Source of the DNA: Fistularia commersonii
Taxonomy: Eukaryota > Chordata > Actinopteri > Syngnathiformes > Fistulariidae
Assembly: GCA_037954325.1 (NCBI GenBank)
Contig: JBBMNZ010000053.1
Span: 1-64,000, forward strand
Length of the DNA: 64,000 nt
Direction: 5' to 3'
Under the pieces are notes generated by a model. It was not told the DNA's origin and searched no databases. It saw only the letters and a program-made list of their open reading frames with translations. Made by a program: the position numbers and the translations under genes. Of the stretch, positions 11,747 to 23,800 are shown one piece after another. Within the stretch, counting starts at the first letter, position 1; each line of letters begins with the position of its first letter.

Positions 11747-13280
11747 ATGTCGGGGACAGAAATTGTTATTAGCCTGCTGGCAGATGACACAACCTTAGTT
11801 TTGAAAAATGAACATCAAGTCCCAATAAGCGTTGAAAAAATTAAAACATTCTCCAAGGCTTCAGGATTGTCATTAAACTTAAAGAAATGCAAACTTCTTG
11901 AGCTGCATGACTCACCACTAAAGGAAATCAGTAATGTTCCTATCAAATCAGAAATAAAATACTTGAGCATTTTCCTATCTAAGGACCAAAAGTTAAATCA
12001 ATCCAGGAACATTGAATCTAAACTGAATCAAAGTAAAGCTAAATTGAATATATTGCTCCAAAGAGATTTATCAATATTAGGCCCGATATATTTGACTAAA
12101 ATGGAATGTTTATCCAGATGTATATACCCAGTGTATTCCAATGCTGCTCCAAATCAACTCATAAAATCTATTAACCAAATAAATTTCAACTTTATCTGGA
12201 GGAACAAACCACACCATCTAAAAAAATCACATATGGGGAAAGAAACAAGTGACGGAGGGCTGAAAGTGATAGAGTTGGACTGCCTGAATGGGACATTGAA
12301 GGTGAACTGGTTGAAATCCTGGATCAAACATCATCATTCTTTCTGGTATTGTACTCCAAACTACTTATTCAACATAGTCGGCAGCCTAAGTCTTCTACTT
12401 ATCTCTGACTTGGATATCAACAAGATTCCTGTCCAATTTTCAGAGTTCCATAAACAAATACTATTATACTGGAAAATGATATATGTACACAATTTCTCAC
12501 CACACAGTACAATAATTTGGAACAATCGATATGTACTGCATGGCAACAAACCTCTGTTTTACAAGGAATGCTTTGAGAAAGGTATATGGTCAATAATTGA
12601 CTTGATGGATGACAATGGCAGTCGTCTAGACTATGAACAGTTCTGTACTACACACAGATTTAAGCCTCCCATATTAGAGTTGATAAAGTTACGAAACGCA
12701 CTGCCTCGACAATTTGTATTCCTGACCAAAAATATAATGACGCACCAAACCGTACAACCACAGTTACCCCGACTATCACTCCAGGGAATCTCAATTCCGG
12801 ACAGAAAGTGCACCAACTCCTTTATTAGGACATGTTTCACAGGAAACTTATTCCCTGGACATCAAAACAAAAATAATATTTGAAATGAATTTGATAAGGA
12901 ATCGATTGCCACGCTGCGAACTATGTATCTGACTCTACCCATACCCCCCAAGGCACAAAGAAACCCACTTCTAAATTATGAATGACATCTACCCATCTAA
13001 GGAATTATTGAGGGTACGCTTTACTTTTGAAGATAATATTTGTACATTTTGTGAAGACAACATTGAAACCACTGACCATATATTTTTTCTCATTCTCATT
13101 CCATCATCACCAGTTTCCCTCTCAAAAGATGATATCACATTTGGTTTACTTATAAGCAACATAACAGATGAACTCCGTGTCAATGTTCTTTTAGGCCTGG
13201 CCAAGTTCTTCATTCACAAAAACAGAATGCAAAAATGCTCCCCAAATTTGAATTTCTTCATAAACGATTTTGAATTATAA
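11747..13280 (+). pseudogene. L1/Tx1-like LINE ORF2, C-terminal part (copy 1)
   Basis: This encodes the end of an L1-superfamily reverse transcriptase and its C-terminal domain. It starts just before the catalytic box (SLLADDTTLVLK, the Y/F-ADD equivalent) and continues through GLSLNLKKCKLLEL, IYLTKMECLSRCIYPVYS, INQINFNFIWRNK and FHKQILLYWKMIY. An open frame runs to 12883, then a frameshift moves the reading into a +1 frame with stops. It resumes from about 12978 with a C-terminal cysteine/histidine cluster (CTFCEDNIETTDH). Endonuclease and the N-terminal RT motifs are missing; a (TG)n tract takes their place. Copy 2 at 34.9 kb has the same frameshift, so the defect predates amplification. 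It is not functional. Confidence 0.88.
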
Positions 13281-13900
13281 AAAAAAATCCTTAAAACTTA
13301 TGGAAAAATTCAAAAACTAAAAAATATACAGTTACCCATGTCTGAGATTCCTTTTTTTTGAAAAAAAAACAACAAAAAACAAAAAAAAAACTTAATTACA
13401 TGTTATATTCCCCTTGCAATTTTTTTTTCGTTTTAATTTTTTATTTGTCTATCTATTGATTTAATTATTTCCTTTTAATTTCTTTTTTTGTCTAGCACTG
13501 TAAATTTCTCACAAACCGTTAACACTATTAACTTCTGATTACATACAGAACAAATGTCCTTATGTCCGTTGCTTCCTCATCCCTGGTTGTTTCATTGACA
13601 TTCAGTTTTACCTTGCCATGTTTATTTGTACATTTGTATATTTGTGTGTACTATTTATGTTCAATTAAAAACAGTTTGATGTCTGAGATTCCTTGTGAAC
13701 GGCCAACTTAATTACATGTTATATTCCCCTTACAATTTTTTTTTTTAGTTTTTAATTTTATTTTTCTATCTATTTATTTAATTATTTCCTTTTAATTTTC
13801 TTTTTTGTCTAGCATTAAAAAATTCTCGCGAACCGTTAACACTATTAACTTCTGATTACATACAGAACGAATGCCCTTATGTCTCCCGTCCCCCCCGCTT
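13281..13900 (+). repeat. L1 3' UTR, tandemly duplicated
   Basis: AT-rich sequence after the ORF2 remnant contains two head-to-tail copies of the 3' UTR. One runs from about 13350 to 13670 and the second from about 13675 to 13885. Both contain TCTGAGATTCC, TTAATTACATGTTATATTCC, CACAAACCGTTAACACTATT or a variant, and TACAGAACRAATG. The second copy is cut off before the normal TTCAAT-poly(A) end. The same tandem arrangement follows copy 2 (36456-37045). Confidence 0.8.
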
Positions 13901-14348
13901 TTTCCGTACGGTGGCAGACACTGAGATCAAAAGCAAATGGGTGTCATTGTAATGCAGTAACAGGGTGATAACAGCCGTGTTTGAAGTGTGTAGGGGCTTA
14001 TAGGAGAGCAGAAGCACGTCACGCTATTCGCCTGAGTTCGGAGGATCGGGGGCACCAGGGCCCATAGCGGAGGAGCAGAGGAGTTGAGAAGCGGAGGAGC
14101 GGAGTTATGTTTCTCTTCTCAAAGGCGGGGAAGCTTGGGGGCAGCAGGACCCCTTAGACCGGCCAATGTGAGCCTTCTCCGGACATAGATCACCCGGACG
14201 TATGACTGGAGCTCCCGTACCTCTGGGCACACACATATGTGAATGAGTGGATGAGCTAATGTTTGTTTTGTTGTGGATACGTTTCGGCCAATGCTATTAG
14301 CACAGCTATGATGAGTTCAGGTGTGTGTGTGTGTGTGTGTGTGTGTAT

Positions 14349-14427
<79 letters not shown>

Positions 14428-14880
14428 AGTTTGTTTTGGTGGGTGGGGGGGGGGGTTCCCGCGTACTGGGAGTACCAGGGCCTGGAGCGGATGAGGTGAG
14501 GAGCGGAGGAGGGCAGAAGCCCGGACCGTGATTCGCTTATGTCCAGCGGTTCGGGAGTTCCAGGGCACAAAGCGGAGGAGCGGAGGACAGCAAAAGCCCT
14601 GTCCGCAATTCACCTGAGTCTGGCGGATCGGTAGTACCTGGTTCCGCAGCGGAGGAGCGGAGGACTTGAGAAGCGGAGGAGCGGAGGAGCGGAGATGTTT
14701 CTCTTCTCAGAGGCGGCAAGGGGGGGGGGGGGCAGGACCCCTTACCCGTATCCCCCGGACGGTTGAGTGGAGCTCCCGGACTTCCGGGCACGCACATGCG
14801 AATGACTGGATGACAGGGAGTGCCAGGGCCTGGAGCGAATGAGCAGAGGAGAGGCGGAGAGCAGAAGCCCGGCCCGGTTC
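13900..14880. repeat. Junction fragment related to unit U, then composite satellite block 3
   Basis: Bases 13905-13995 contain GCAGTAACAGGGTGATAACA and nearby sequence that matches the inverse of unit U (42095-42561 and relatives). Ordinary satellite follows: GGGGAAGCTTGGGGGCAGCA, CACACACATATGTGAATGAG, a ~105 bp (TG)n tract at about 14322-14425, a G-run and AGCGGAGG 8-mers. From 14640 the sequence grades into the large minisatellite. The same U-like junction recurs at 37080-37170. Confidence 0.8.
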
Positions 14881-17800
14881 GGGATTTCCAGGGTCAAAAG
14901 CGGGGGAGCAAAGAAGCGGAGGGGGGGAGGAGAGCAGAAGAGCAGAAGACTGGCCCGGAATTCACCGAAGTCCCGCATATCGGGAGTTCAAGGGCCCGGA
15001 GCGGAAGAGAGGAGGAGCGGAGGAGCGGAGGAGCGGGGGAGCGGAGGAGCGGAGGAGCGGAGGAGCGGAGGAGAGCGGAAGCCCGGCCAACAATTCGCCT
15101 GAGTCCCGCGGAGAGGGGGTACCAGGGCCTGGAGCCTGATTCGCTTATGTCCAGCAGTTCAGGAGTACCAGGGTCAGGAGCGGAGGAGCGGAGGAGCGGA
15201 TGAGCAGAAGAACGTTTAAGCGGCGGAGCGGAGGAGCGGATGAGCGGAGGAGAGTGGAATCCGGCCGACATCTCGCCTGAGTCCCGCGGAAAGGGAGTCC
15301 CAGGGCCTGGAGCCTGATTCGCTTATGGCAAGCAGTTCAGGAGAACCGGGCCCAGGTGCGGAGGAGCGGAGGAGCGGAGGAGAGCGGAAGCCCGGCCAAC
15401 AATTCGCCTAAGTCCCGCGGAGAGGGAGTACCAGGGCCTGGAGCCTGATTCGCTATGTCCAGCAGTTCAGGAGTACCAGGGCCGGAGCGGAGGAGCGGAG
15501 GAGCGGAGGAGCGGAGGAGCGGAGGAGCGGATAAGCGGATAAGCGGATGAGCTGAGGAGAGCGGAAGCCCGGCCGGCAATTCGCCTTAGTCCCGCGGAGA
15601 GGGAGTACCAGGTCCTGGAGCCTGATTCGCTTATGTCCAGCAGTTCAGGAGTACCAGGGCCAGGAGCGGAGGAGCGGAGGAGCGGATGAGCAAAATAACG
15701 TTTAAGCGGTGGAGCGGAGGAGCGGATGAGCGGAGGAGAGCGGAATCCGGCCGACAATTCGCCTGAGTCCCGCGGAAAGGGAGTACCAGGGCCAGAAGCG
15801 TGATTTAATGATGTTCAGCAATTCAGGAGTACCAGGCCGAGGTGCGGAGGAGCGGAGGGGCGGATGAGTGGAGGAGCGGAGGTGGGGAGGAGAGCGGAAG
15901 ACCGGCCCACATTTCGCCTGAGTCCCGCGGATTGGGAGTACCAGGGCCTGGAGCCTGATTCGCTTAGGGCAAGCAGTTCAGGAGTACCAGGGCCCCGAGC
16001 GGCGGAGCGGAGGAGCGGAGGAGCGGGGGAGCGGAGGAGCGGAGGAGCGGAGGGGCGGATGAGTGGAGGAGTGGAGGTGCGGAGGAGAGCGGAAGCCCGG
16101 CCCACATTTCGCCTGAGTCCCGCGGATTGGGAGTACCAGGGCCTGGAGCCTGATTCGCTTATGGCAAGCAGTTCAGGAGTACCAGGGCCCAGAGCGGATG
16201 AGCGGAGGAGCGGAGGAGCGGAGGAGCGGAGGAGCGGAGGAGCGGAGGAGCGGAGGGGCGGATGAGTGGAGGAGTGGAGGTGCGGAGGAGAGCGGAAGCC
16301 CGGCCCACATTTCGCCTGAGTCCCGCGGATTGGGAGTACCAGGGCCTGGAGCCTGATTCGCTTATGGCAAGCAGTTCAGGAGTACCAGGGCCCGAAGCGG
16401 AGGAGCAGAGGAGCGGAGGAGCGGAGGAGCGGAGGAGCGGAGGAGAGCGGAAGCCCGGCCGACAATTCGCCTTAGCCCAGCGGAGAGGGAGTACCAGGGC
16501 CTGGAGCCTGATTCGCTTATGTCCAGCAGTTAGGGGGAGTACCAGGGCCAGGAGCGGAGGAGCGGAGGAGCGGATGAGCAGAAGAACGTTTAAGCGGTGG
16601 AGCGGAGGGGCGGACGAGCGGAGGAGAGCGGAATCCGGCCGACATCTCGCCTGAGTCCCGCGGAAAGGGAGTACCAGGGCCTGGAGCCTGATTCGCTTAT
16701 GGCAAGCAGTTCAGGAGAACCGGGCCCAGAGCGGAGGAGCGGAGGAGCGGAGGAGCGGAGGAGCGGAGGAGAGCAGAAGCCCGGCCAACAATTCGCCTAA
16801 GTCCCGCGGAGAGGGAGTACCAGGGCCTGGAGCCTGATTCGCTATGTCCAGCAGTTCAGGAGTACCAGGGCCGGAGCGGAGGAGCGGAGGAGCGGAGGAG
16901 CGGAGGAGCGGATAAGCGGATGAGCTGAGGAGAGCGGAAGCCCGGCCGGCAATTCGCCTTAGTCCCGCGGAGAGGGAGTACCAGGTCCTGGAGCCTGATT
17001 CGCTTATGTCCAGCAGTTCAGGAGTACCAGGGCCAGGAGCGGAGGAGCGGAGGAGCGGATGAGCAAAATAACGTTTAAGCGGTGGAGCGGAGGAGCGGAT
17101 GAGCGGAGAAGAGCGGAATCCGGCCGACAATTCGCCTGAGTCCCGCGGAAAGGGAGTACCAGGGCCAGAAGCGTGATTTAATGATGTTCAGCAATTCAGG
17201 AGTACCAGGCCGAGGTGCGGAGGAGCGGAGGGGCGGATGAGTGGAGGAGCGGAGGTGGGGAGGAGAGCGGAAGACCGGCCCACATTTCGCCTGAGTCCCG
17301 CGGATTGGGAGTACCAGGGCCTGGAGCCTGATTCGCTTATGGCAAGCAGTTCAGGAGTACCAGGGCCCAGAGCGGCGGAGCGGAGGAGCGGAGGAGCGGG
17401 GGAGCGGAGGAGCGGAGGAGCGGAGGGGCGGATGAGTGGAGGAGTGGAGGTGCGGAGGAGAGCGGAAGCCCGGCCCACATTTCGCCTGAGTCCCGCGGAT
17501 TGGGAGTACCAGGGCCTGGAGCCTGATTCGCTTATGGCAAGCAGTTCAGGAGTACCAGGGCCCAGAGCGGATGAGCGGAGGAGCGGAGGAGCGGAGGAGC
17601 GGAGGAGCGGAGGAGCGGAGGGGCGGATGAGTGGAGGAGTGGAGGTGCGGAGGAGAGCGGAAGCCCGGCCCACATTTCGCCTGAGTCCCGCGGATTGGGA
17701 GTACCAGGGCCTGGAGCCTGATTCGCTTATGGCAAGCAGTTCAGGAGTACCAGGGCCCGAAGCGGAGGAGCAGAGGAACGGAGGAGCGGAGGAGCGGAGG

Positions 17801-20800
17801 AGAGCGGAAGCCCGGCCGACAATTCGCCTTAGCCCAGCGGAGAGGGAGTACCAGGGCCTGGAGCCTGATTCGCTTATGTCCAGCAGTTAGGGGGAGTACC
17901 AGGGCCAGGAGCGGAGGAGCGGAGGAGCGGATGAGCAAAATAACGTTTAAGCGGTGGAGCGGAGGGGCGGACGAGCGGAGGAGAGCGGAATCCGGCCGAC
18001 ATCTCGCCTGAGTCCCGCGGAAAGGGAGTACCAGGGCCTGGAGCCTGATTCGCTTATGGCAAGCAGTTCAGGAGAACCGGGCCCAGAGCGGAGGAGCGGA
18101 GGAGCGGAGGAGCGGAGGAGCGGAGGAGCGGAGGAGCGGAGGAGCGGAGGAGCGGAGGAGAGCGGAAGCCCGGCCAACAATTCGCCTGAGTCCCGCGGAG
18201 AGGGGGTACCAGGGCCTGGAGCCTGATTCGCTTATGTCCAGCAGTTCAGGAGTACCAGGGTCAGGAGCGGAGGAGCGGAGGAGCGGATGAGCAGAAGAAC
18301 GTTTAAGCGGTGGAGCGGAGGAGCGGATGAGCGGAGGAGAGTGGAATCCGGCCGACATCTCGCCTGAGTCCCGCGGAAAGGGAGTCCCAGGGCCTGGAGC
18401 CTGATTCGCTTATGGCAAGCAGTTCAGGAGAACCGGGCCCAGGTGCGGAGGAGCGGAGGAGCGGAGGAGAGCGGAAGCCCGGCCAACAATTCGCCTAAGT
18501 CCCGCGGAGAGGGAGTACCAGGGCCTGGAGCCTGATTCGCTATGTCCAGCAGTTCAGGAGTACCAGGGCCGGAGCGGAGGAGCGGAGGAGCGGAGGAGCG
18601 GAGGAGCGGAGGAGCGGATAAGCGGATGAGCTGAGGAGAGCGGAAGCCCGGCCGGCAATTCGCCTTAGTCCCGCGGAGAGGGAGTACCAGGTCCTAGAGC
18701 CTGATTCGCTTATGTCCAGCAGTTCAGGAGTACCAGGGCCAGGAGCGGAGGAGCGGAGGAGCGGATGAGCAAAATAACGTTGAAGCGGTGGAGCGGAGGA
18801 GCGGATGCGCGGAGAAGAGCGGAATCCGGCCGACAATTCGCCTGAGTCCCGCGGAAAGGGAGTACCAGGGCCAGAAGCGTGATTTAATGATGTTCAGCAA
18901 TTCAGGAGTACCAGGCCGAGGTGCGGAGGAGCGGAGGGGCGGATGAGTGGAGGAGCGGAGGTGGGGAGGAGAGCGGAAGACCGGCCCACATTTCGCCTGA
19001 GTCCCGCGGATTGGGAGTACCAGGGCCTGGAGCCTGATTCGCTTATGGCAAGCAGTTCAGGAGTACCAGGGCCCAGAGCGGCGGAGCGGAGGAGCGGAGG
19101 AGCGGGGGAGCGGAGGAGCGGAGGAGCGGAGGGGCGGATGAGTGGAGGAGTGGAGGTGCGGAGGAGAGCGGAAGCCCGGCCCACATTTCGCCTGAGTCCC
19201 GCGGATTGGGAGTACCAGGGCCTGGAGCCTGATTCGCTTATGGCAAGCAGTTCAGGAGTACCAGGGCCCAGAGCGGATGAGCGGAGGAGCGGAGGAGCGG
19301 AGGAGCGGAGGAGCGGAGGGGCGGATGAGTGGAGGAGTGGAGGTGCGGAGGAGAGCGGAAGCCCGGCCCACATTTCGCCTGAGTCCCGCGGATTGGGAGT
19401 ACCAGGGCCTGGAGCCTGATTCGCTTATGGCAAGCAGTTCAGGAGTACCAGGGCCCGAAGCGGAGGAGCAGAGGAGCGGAGGAGCGGAGGAGCGGAGGAG
19501 CGGAGGAGTGCGGAAGCCCGGCCGACAAATCGCCTTAGCCCAGCGGAGAGGGAGTACCAGGGCCTGGAGCCTGATTCGCTTATGTCCAGCAGTTAGGGGG
19601 AGTACCAGGGCCAGGAGCGGAGGAGCGGAGGAGCGGATGAGCAGAAGAACGTTTAAGCGGTGGAGCGGAGGGGCGGACGAGCGGAGGAGAGCGGAATCCG
19701 GCCGACATCTCGCCTGAGTCCCGCGGAAAGGGAGTACCAGGGCCTGGAGCCTGATTCGCTTATGGCAAGCAGTTCAGGAGAACCGGGCCCAGAGCGGAGG
19801 AGCGGAGGAGCGGAGGAGCGGAGGAGCGGAGGAGAGCAGAAGCCCGGCCAACAATTCGCCTAAGTCCCGCGGAGAGGGAGTACCAGGGCCAGGAGCCTGA
19901 TTCGCTATGTCCAGCAGTTCAGGAGTACCAGGGCCGGAGCGGAGAAACGGAGGAGCGGATGAGCGGAGGAGCGGATAAGCGGATGAGATGAGGAGAGCGG
20001 AAGCCCGGCCGGCAATTTGCCTGAGTCCCGCGGAGAGGGAGTACCAGGGCCAGGAGCCTGATTCGCTATGTCCAGCAGTTCAGGAGTACCAGGGCCGGAG
20101 CGGAGAAACGGAGGAGCGGAGGAGCGGATAAGCGGATGAGCTGAGGAGAGCGGAAGCCCGGCCGGCAATTTGCCTGAGTCCCGCGGAGAGGGAGTACCAG
20201 GTCCTGGAACCTGATTCGCTTATGTCCAGCAGTTCAGGAGTACCAGAGCCAGGAGCGGAGGAGCGGAGGAGCAGATGAGCAGAAGAACGTTTAAGCGGTG
20301 GAGCGGAGGAGCAGATGAGCGGAGGAGAGCGGAATCGGGCCGACATCTCGCCTGAGTCCCGCGGAAAGGGAGTACCAGGGCCTGGAGCCTGATTCGCTTA
20401 TGGCAAGCAGTTCAGGAGTACCAGGGCCCAGAGCGGATGAGCGGAGGAGCGGAGGAGCGGAGGAGCGGAGGAGCGGAGGAGCGGAGGAGCGGAGGAGCGG
20501 AGGGGCGGATGAGTGGAGGAGTGGAGGTGCGGAGGAGAGCGGAAGCCCGGCCCACATTTCGCCTGAGTCCCGCGGATTGGGAGTACCAGGGCCTGGAGCC
20601 TGATTCGCTTATGGCAAGCAGTTCAGGAGTACCAGGGCCCGAAGCGGAGGAGCAGAGGAGCGGAGGAGCGGAGGAGCGGAGGAGCGGAGGAGAGCGGAAG
20701 CCCGGCCGACAATTCGCCTTAGCCCAGCGGAGAGGGAGTACCAGGGCCTGGAGCCTGATTCGCTTATGTCCAGCAGTTAGGGGGAGTACCAGGGCCAGGA

Positions 20801-23800
20801 GCGGAGGAGCGGAGGAGCGGATGAGCAGAAGAACGTTTAAGCGGTGGAGCGGAGGGGCGGACGAGCGGAGGAGAGCGGAATCCGGCCGACATCTCGCCTG
20901 AGTCCCGCGGAAAGGGAGTACCAGGGCCTGGAGCCTGATTCGCTTATGGCAAGCAGTTCAGGAGAACCGGGCCCAGAGCGGAGGAGCGGAGGAGCGGAGG
21001 AGCGGAGGAGCGGAGGAGAGCAGAAGCCCGGCCAACAATTCGCCTAAGTCCCGCGGAGAGGGAGTACCAGGGCCTGGAGCCTGATTCGCTATGTCCAGCA
21101 GTTCAGGAGTACCAGGGCCGGAGCGGAGGAGCGGAGGAGCGGAGGAGCGGAGGAGCGGATAAGCGGATGAGCTGATGAGAGCGGAAGCCCGGCCGGCAAT
21201 TCGCCTTAGTCCCGCGGAGAGGGAGTACCAGGTCCTGGAGCCTGATTCGCTTATGTCCAGCAGTTCAGGAGTACCAGGGCCAGGAGCGGAGGAGCGGAGG
21301 AGCGGATGAGCAAAATAACGTTTAAGCGGTGGAGCGGAGGAGCGGATGAGCGGAGAAGAGCGGAATCCGGCCGACAATTCGCCTGAGTCCCGCGGAAAGG
21401 GAGTACCAGGGCCAGAAGCGTGATTTAATGATGTTCAGCAATTCAGGAGTACCAGGCCGAGGTGCGGAGGAGCGGAGGGGCGGATGAGTGGAGGAGCGGA
21501 GGTGGGGAGGAGAGCGGAAGACCGGCCCACATTTCGCCTGAGTCCCGCGGATTGGGAGTACCAGGGCCTGGAGCCTGATTCGCTTATGGCAAGCAGTTCA
21601 GGAGTACCAGGGCCCAGAGCGGCGGAGCGGAGGAGCGGAGGAGCGGGGGAGCGGAGGAGCGGAGGAGCGGAGGGGCGGATGAGTGGAGGAGTGGAGGTGC
21701 GGAGGAGAGCGGAAGCCCGGCCCACATTTCGCCTGAGTCCCGCGGATTGGGAGTACCAGGGCCTGGAGCCTGATTCGCTTATGGCAAGCAGTTCAGGAGT
21801 ACCAGGGCCCAGAGCGGATGAGCGGAGGAGCGGAGGAGCGGAGGAGCGGAGGAGCGGAGGGGCGGATGAGTGGAGGAGTGGAGGTGCGGAGGAGAGCGGA
21901 AGCCCGGCCCACATTTCGCCTGAGTCCCGCGGATTGGGAGTACCAGGGCCTGGAGCCTGATTCGCTTATGGCAAGCAGTTCAGGAGTACCAGGGCCCGAA
22001 GCGGAGGAGCAGAGGAACGGAGGAGCGGAGGAGCGGAGGAGAGCGGAAGCCCGGCCGACAATTCGCCTTAGCCCAGCGGAGAGGGAGTACCAGGGCCTGG
22101 AGCCTGATTCGCTTATGTCCAGCAGTTAGGGGGAGTACCAGGGCCAGGAGCGGAGGAGCGGAGGAGCGGATGAGCAAAATAACGTTTAAGCGGTGGAGCG
22201 GAGGGGCGGACGAGCGGAGGAGAGCGGAATCCGGCCGACATCTCGCCTGAGTCCCGTGGAAAGGGAGTACCAGGGCCTGGAGCCTGATTCGCTTATGGCA
22301 AGCAGTTCAGGAGAACCGGGCCCAGAGCGGAGGAGCGGAGGAGCGGAGGAGCGGAGGAGCGGAGGAGCGGAGGAGCGGAGGAGCGGAGGAGAGCGGAAGC
22401 CCGGCCAACAATTCGCCTGAGTCCCGCGGAGAGGGGGTACCAGGGCCTGGAGCCTGATTCGCTTATGTCCAGCAGTTCAGGAGTACCAGGGTCAGGAGCG
22501 GAGGAGCGGAGGAGCGGATGAGCAGAAGAACGTTTAAGCGGTGGAGCGGAGGAGCGGATGAGCGGAGGAGAGTGGAATCCGGCCGACATCTCGCCTGAGT
22601 CCCGCGGAAAGGGAGTCCCAGGGCCTGGAGCCTGATTCGCTTATGGCAAGCAGTTCAGGAGAACCGGGCCCAGGTGCGGAGGAGCGGAGGAGCGGAGGAG
22701 AGCGGAAGCCCGGCCAACAATTCGCCTAAGTCCCGCGGAGAGGGAGTACCAGGGCCTGGAGCCTGATTCGCTATGTCCAGCAGTTCAGGAGTACCAGGGC
22801 CGGAGCGGAGGAGCGGAGGAGCGGAGGAGCGGAGGAGCGGAGGAGCGGATAAGCGGATGAGCTGAGGAGAGCGGAAGCCCGGCCGGCAATTCGCCTTAGT
22901 CCCGCGGAGAGGGAGTACCAGGTCCTAGAGCCTGATTCGCTTATGTCCAGCAGTTCAGGAGTACCAGGGCCAGGAGCGGAGGAGCGGAGGAGCGGATGAG
23001 CAAAATAACGTTGAAGCGGTGGAGCGGAGGAGCGGATGCGCGGAGAAGAGCGGAATCCGGCCGACAATTCGCCTGAGTCCCGCGGAAAGGGAGTACCAGG
23101 GCCAGAAGCGTGATTTAATGATGTTCAGCAATTCAGGAGTACCAGGCCGAGGTGCGGAGGAGCGGAGGGGCGGATGAGTGGAGGAGCGGAGGTGGGGAGG
23201 AGAGCGGAAGACCGGCCCACATTTCGCCTGAGTCCCGCGGATTGGGAGTACCAGGGCCTGGAGCCTGATTCGCTTATGGCAAGCAGTTCAGGAGTACCAG
23301 GGCCCAGAGCGGCGGAGCGGAGGAGCGGAGGAGCGGGGGAGCGGAGGAGCGGAGGAGCGGAGGGGCGGATGAGTGGAGGAGTGGAGGTGCGGAGGAGAGC
23401 GGAAGCCCGGCCCACATTTCGCCTGAGTCCCGCGGATTGGGAGTACCAGGGCCTGGAGCCTGATTCGCTTATGGCAAGCAGTTCAGGAGTACCAGGGCCC
23501 AGAGCGGATGAGCGGAGGAGCGGAGGAGCGGAGGAGCGGAGGAGCGGAGGGGCGGATGAGTGGAGGAGTGGAGGTGCGGAGGAGAGCGGAAGCCCGGCCC
23601 ACATTTCGCCTGAGTCCCGCGGATTGGGAGTACCAGGGCCTGGAGCCTGATTCGCTTATGGCAAGCAGTTCAGGAGTACCAGGGCCCGAAGCGGAGGAGC
23701 AGAGGAGCGGAGGAGCGGAGGAGCGGAGGAGCGGAGGAGTGCGGAAGCCCGGCCGACAAATCGCCTTAGCCCAGCGGAGAGGGAGTACCAGGGCCTGGAG

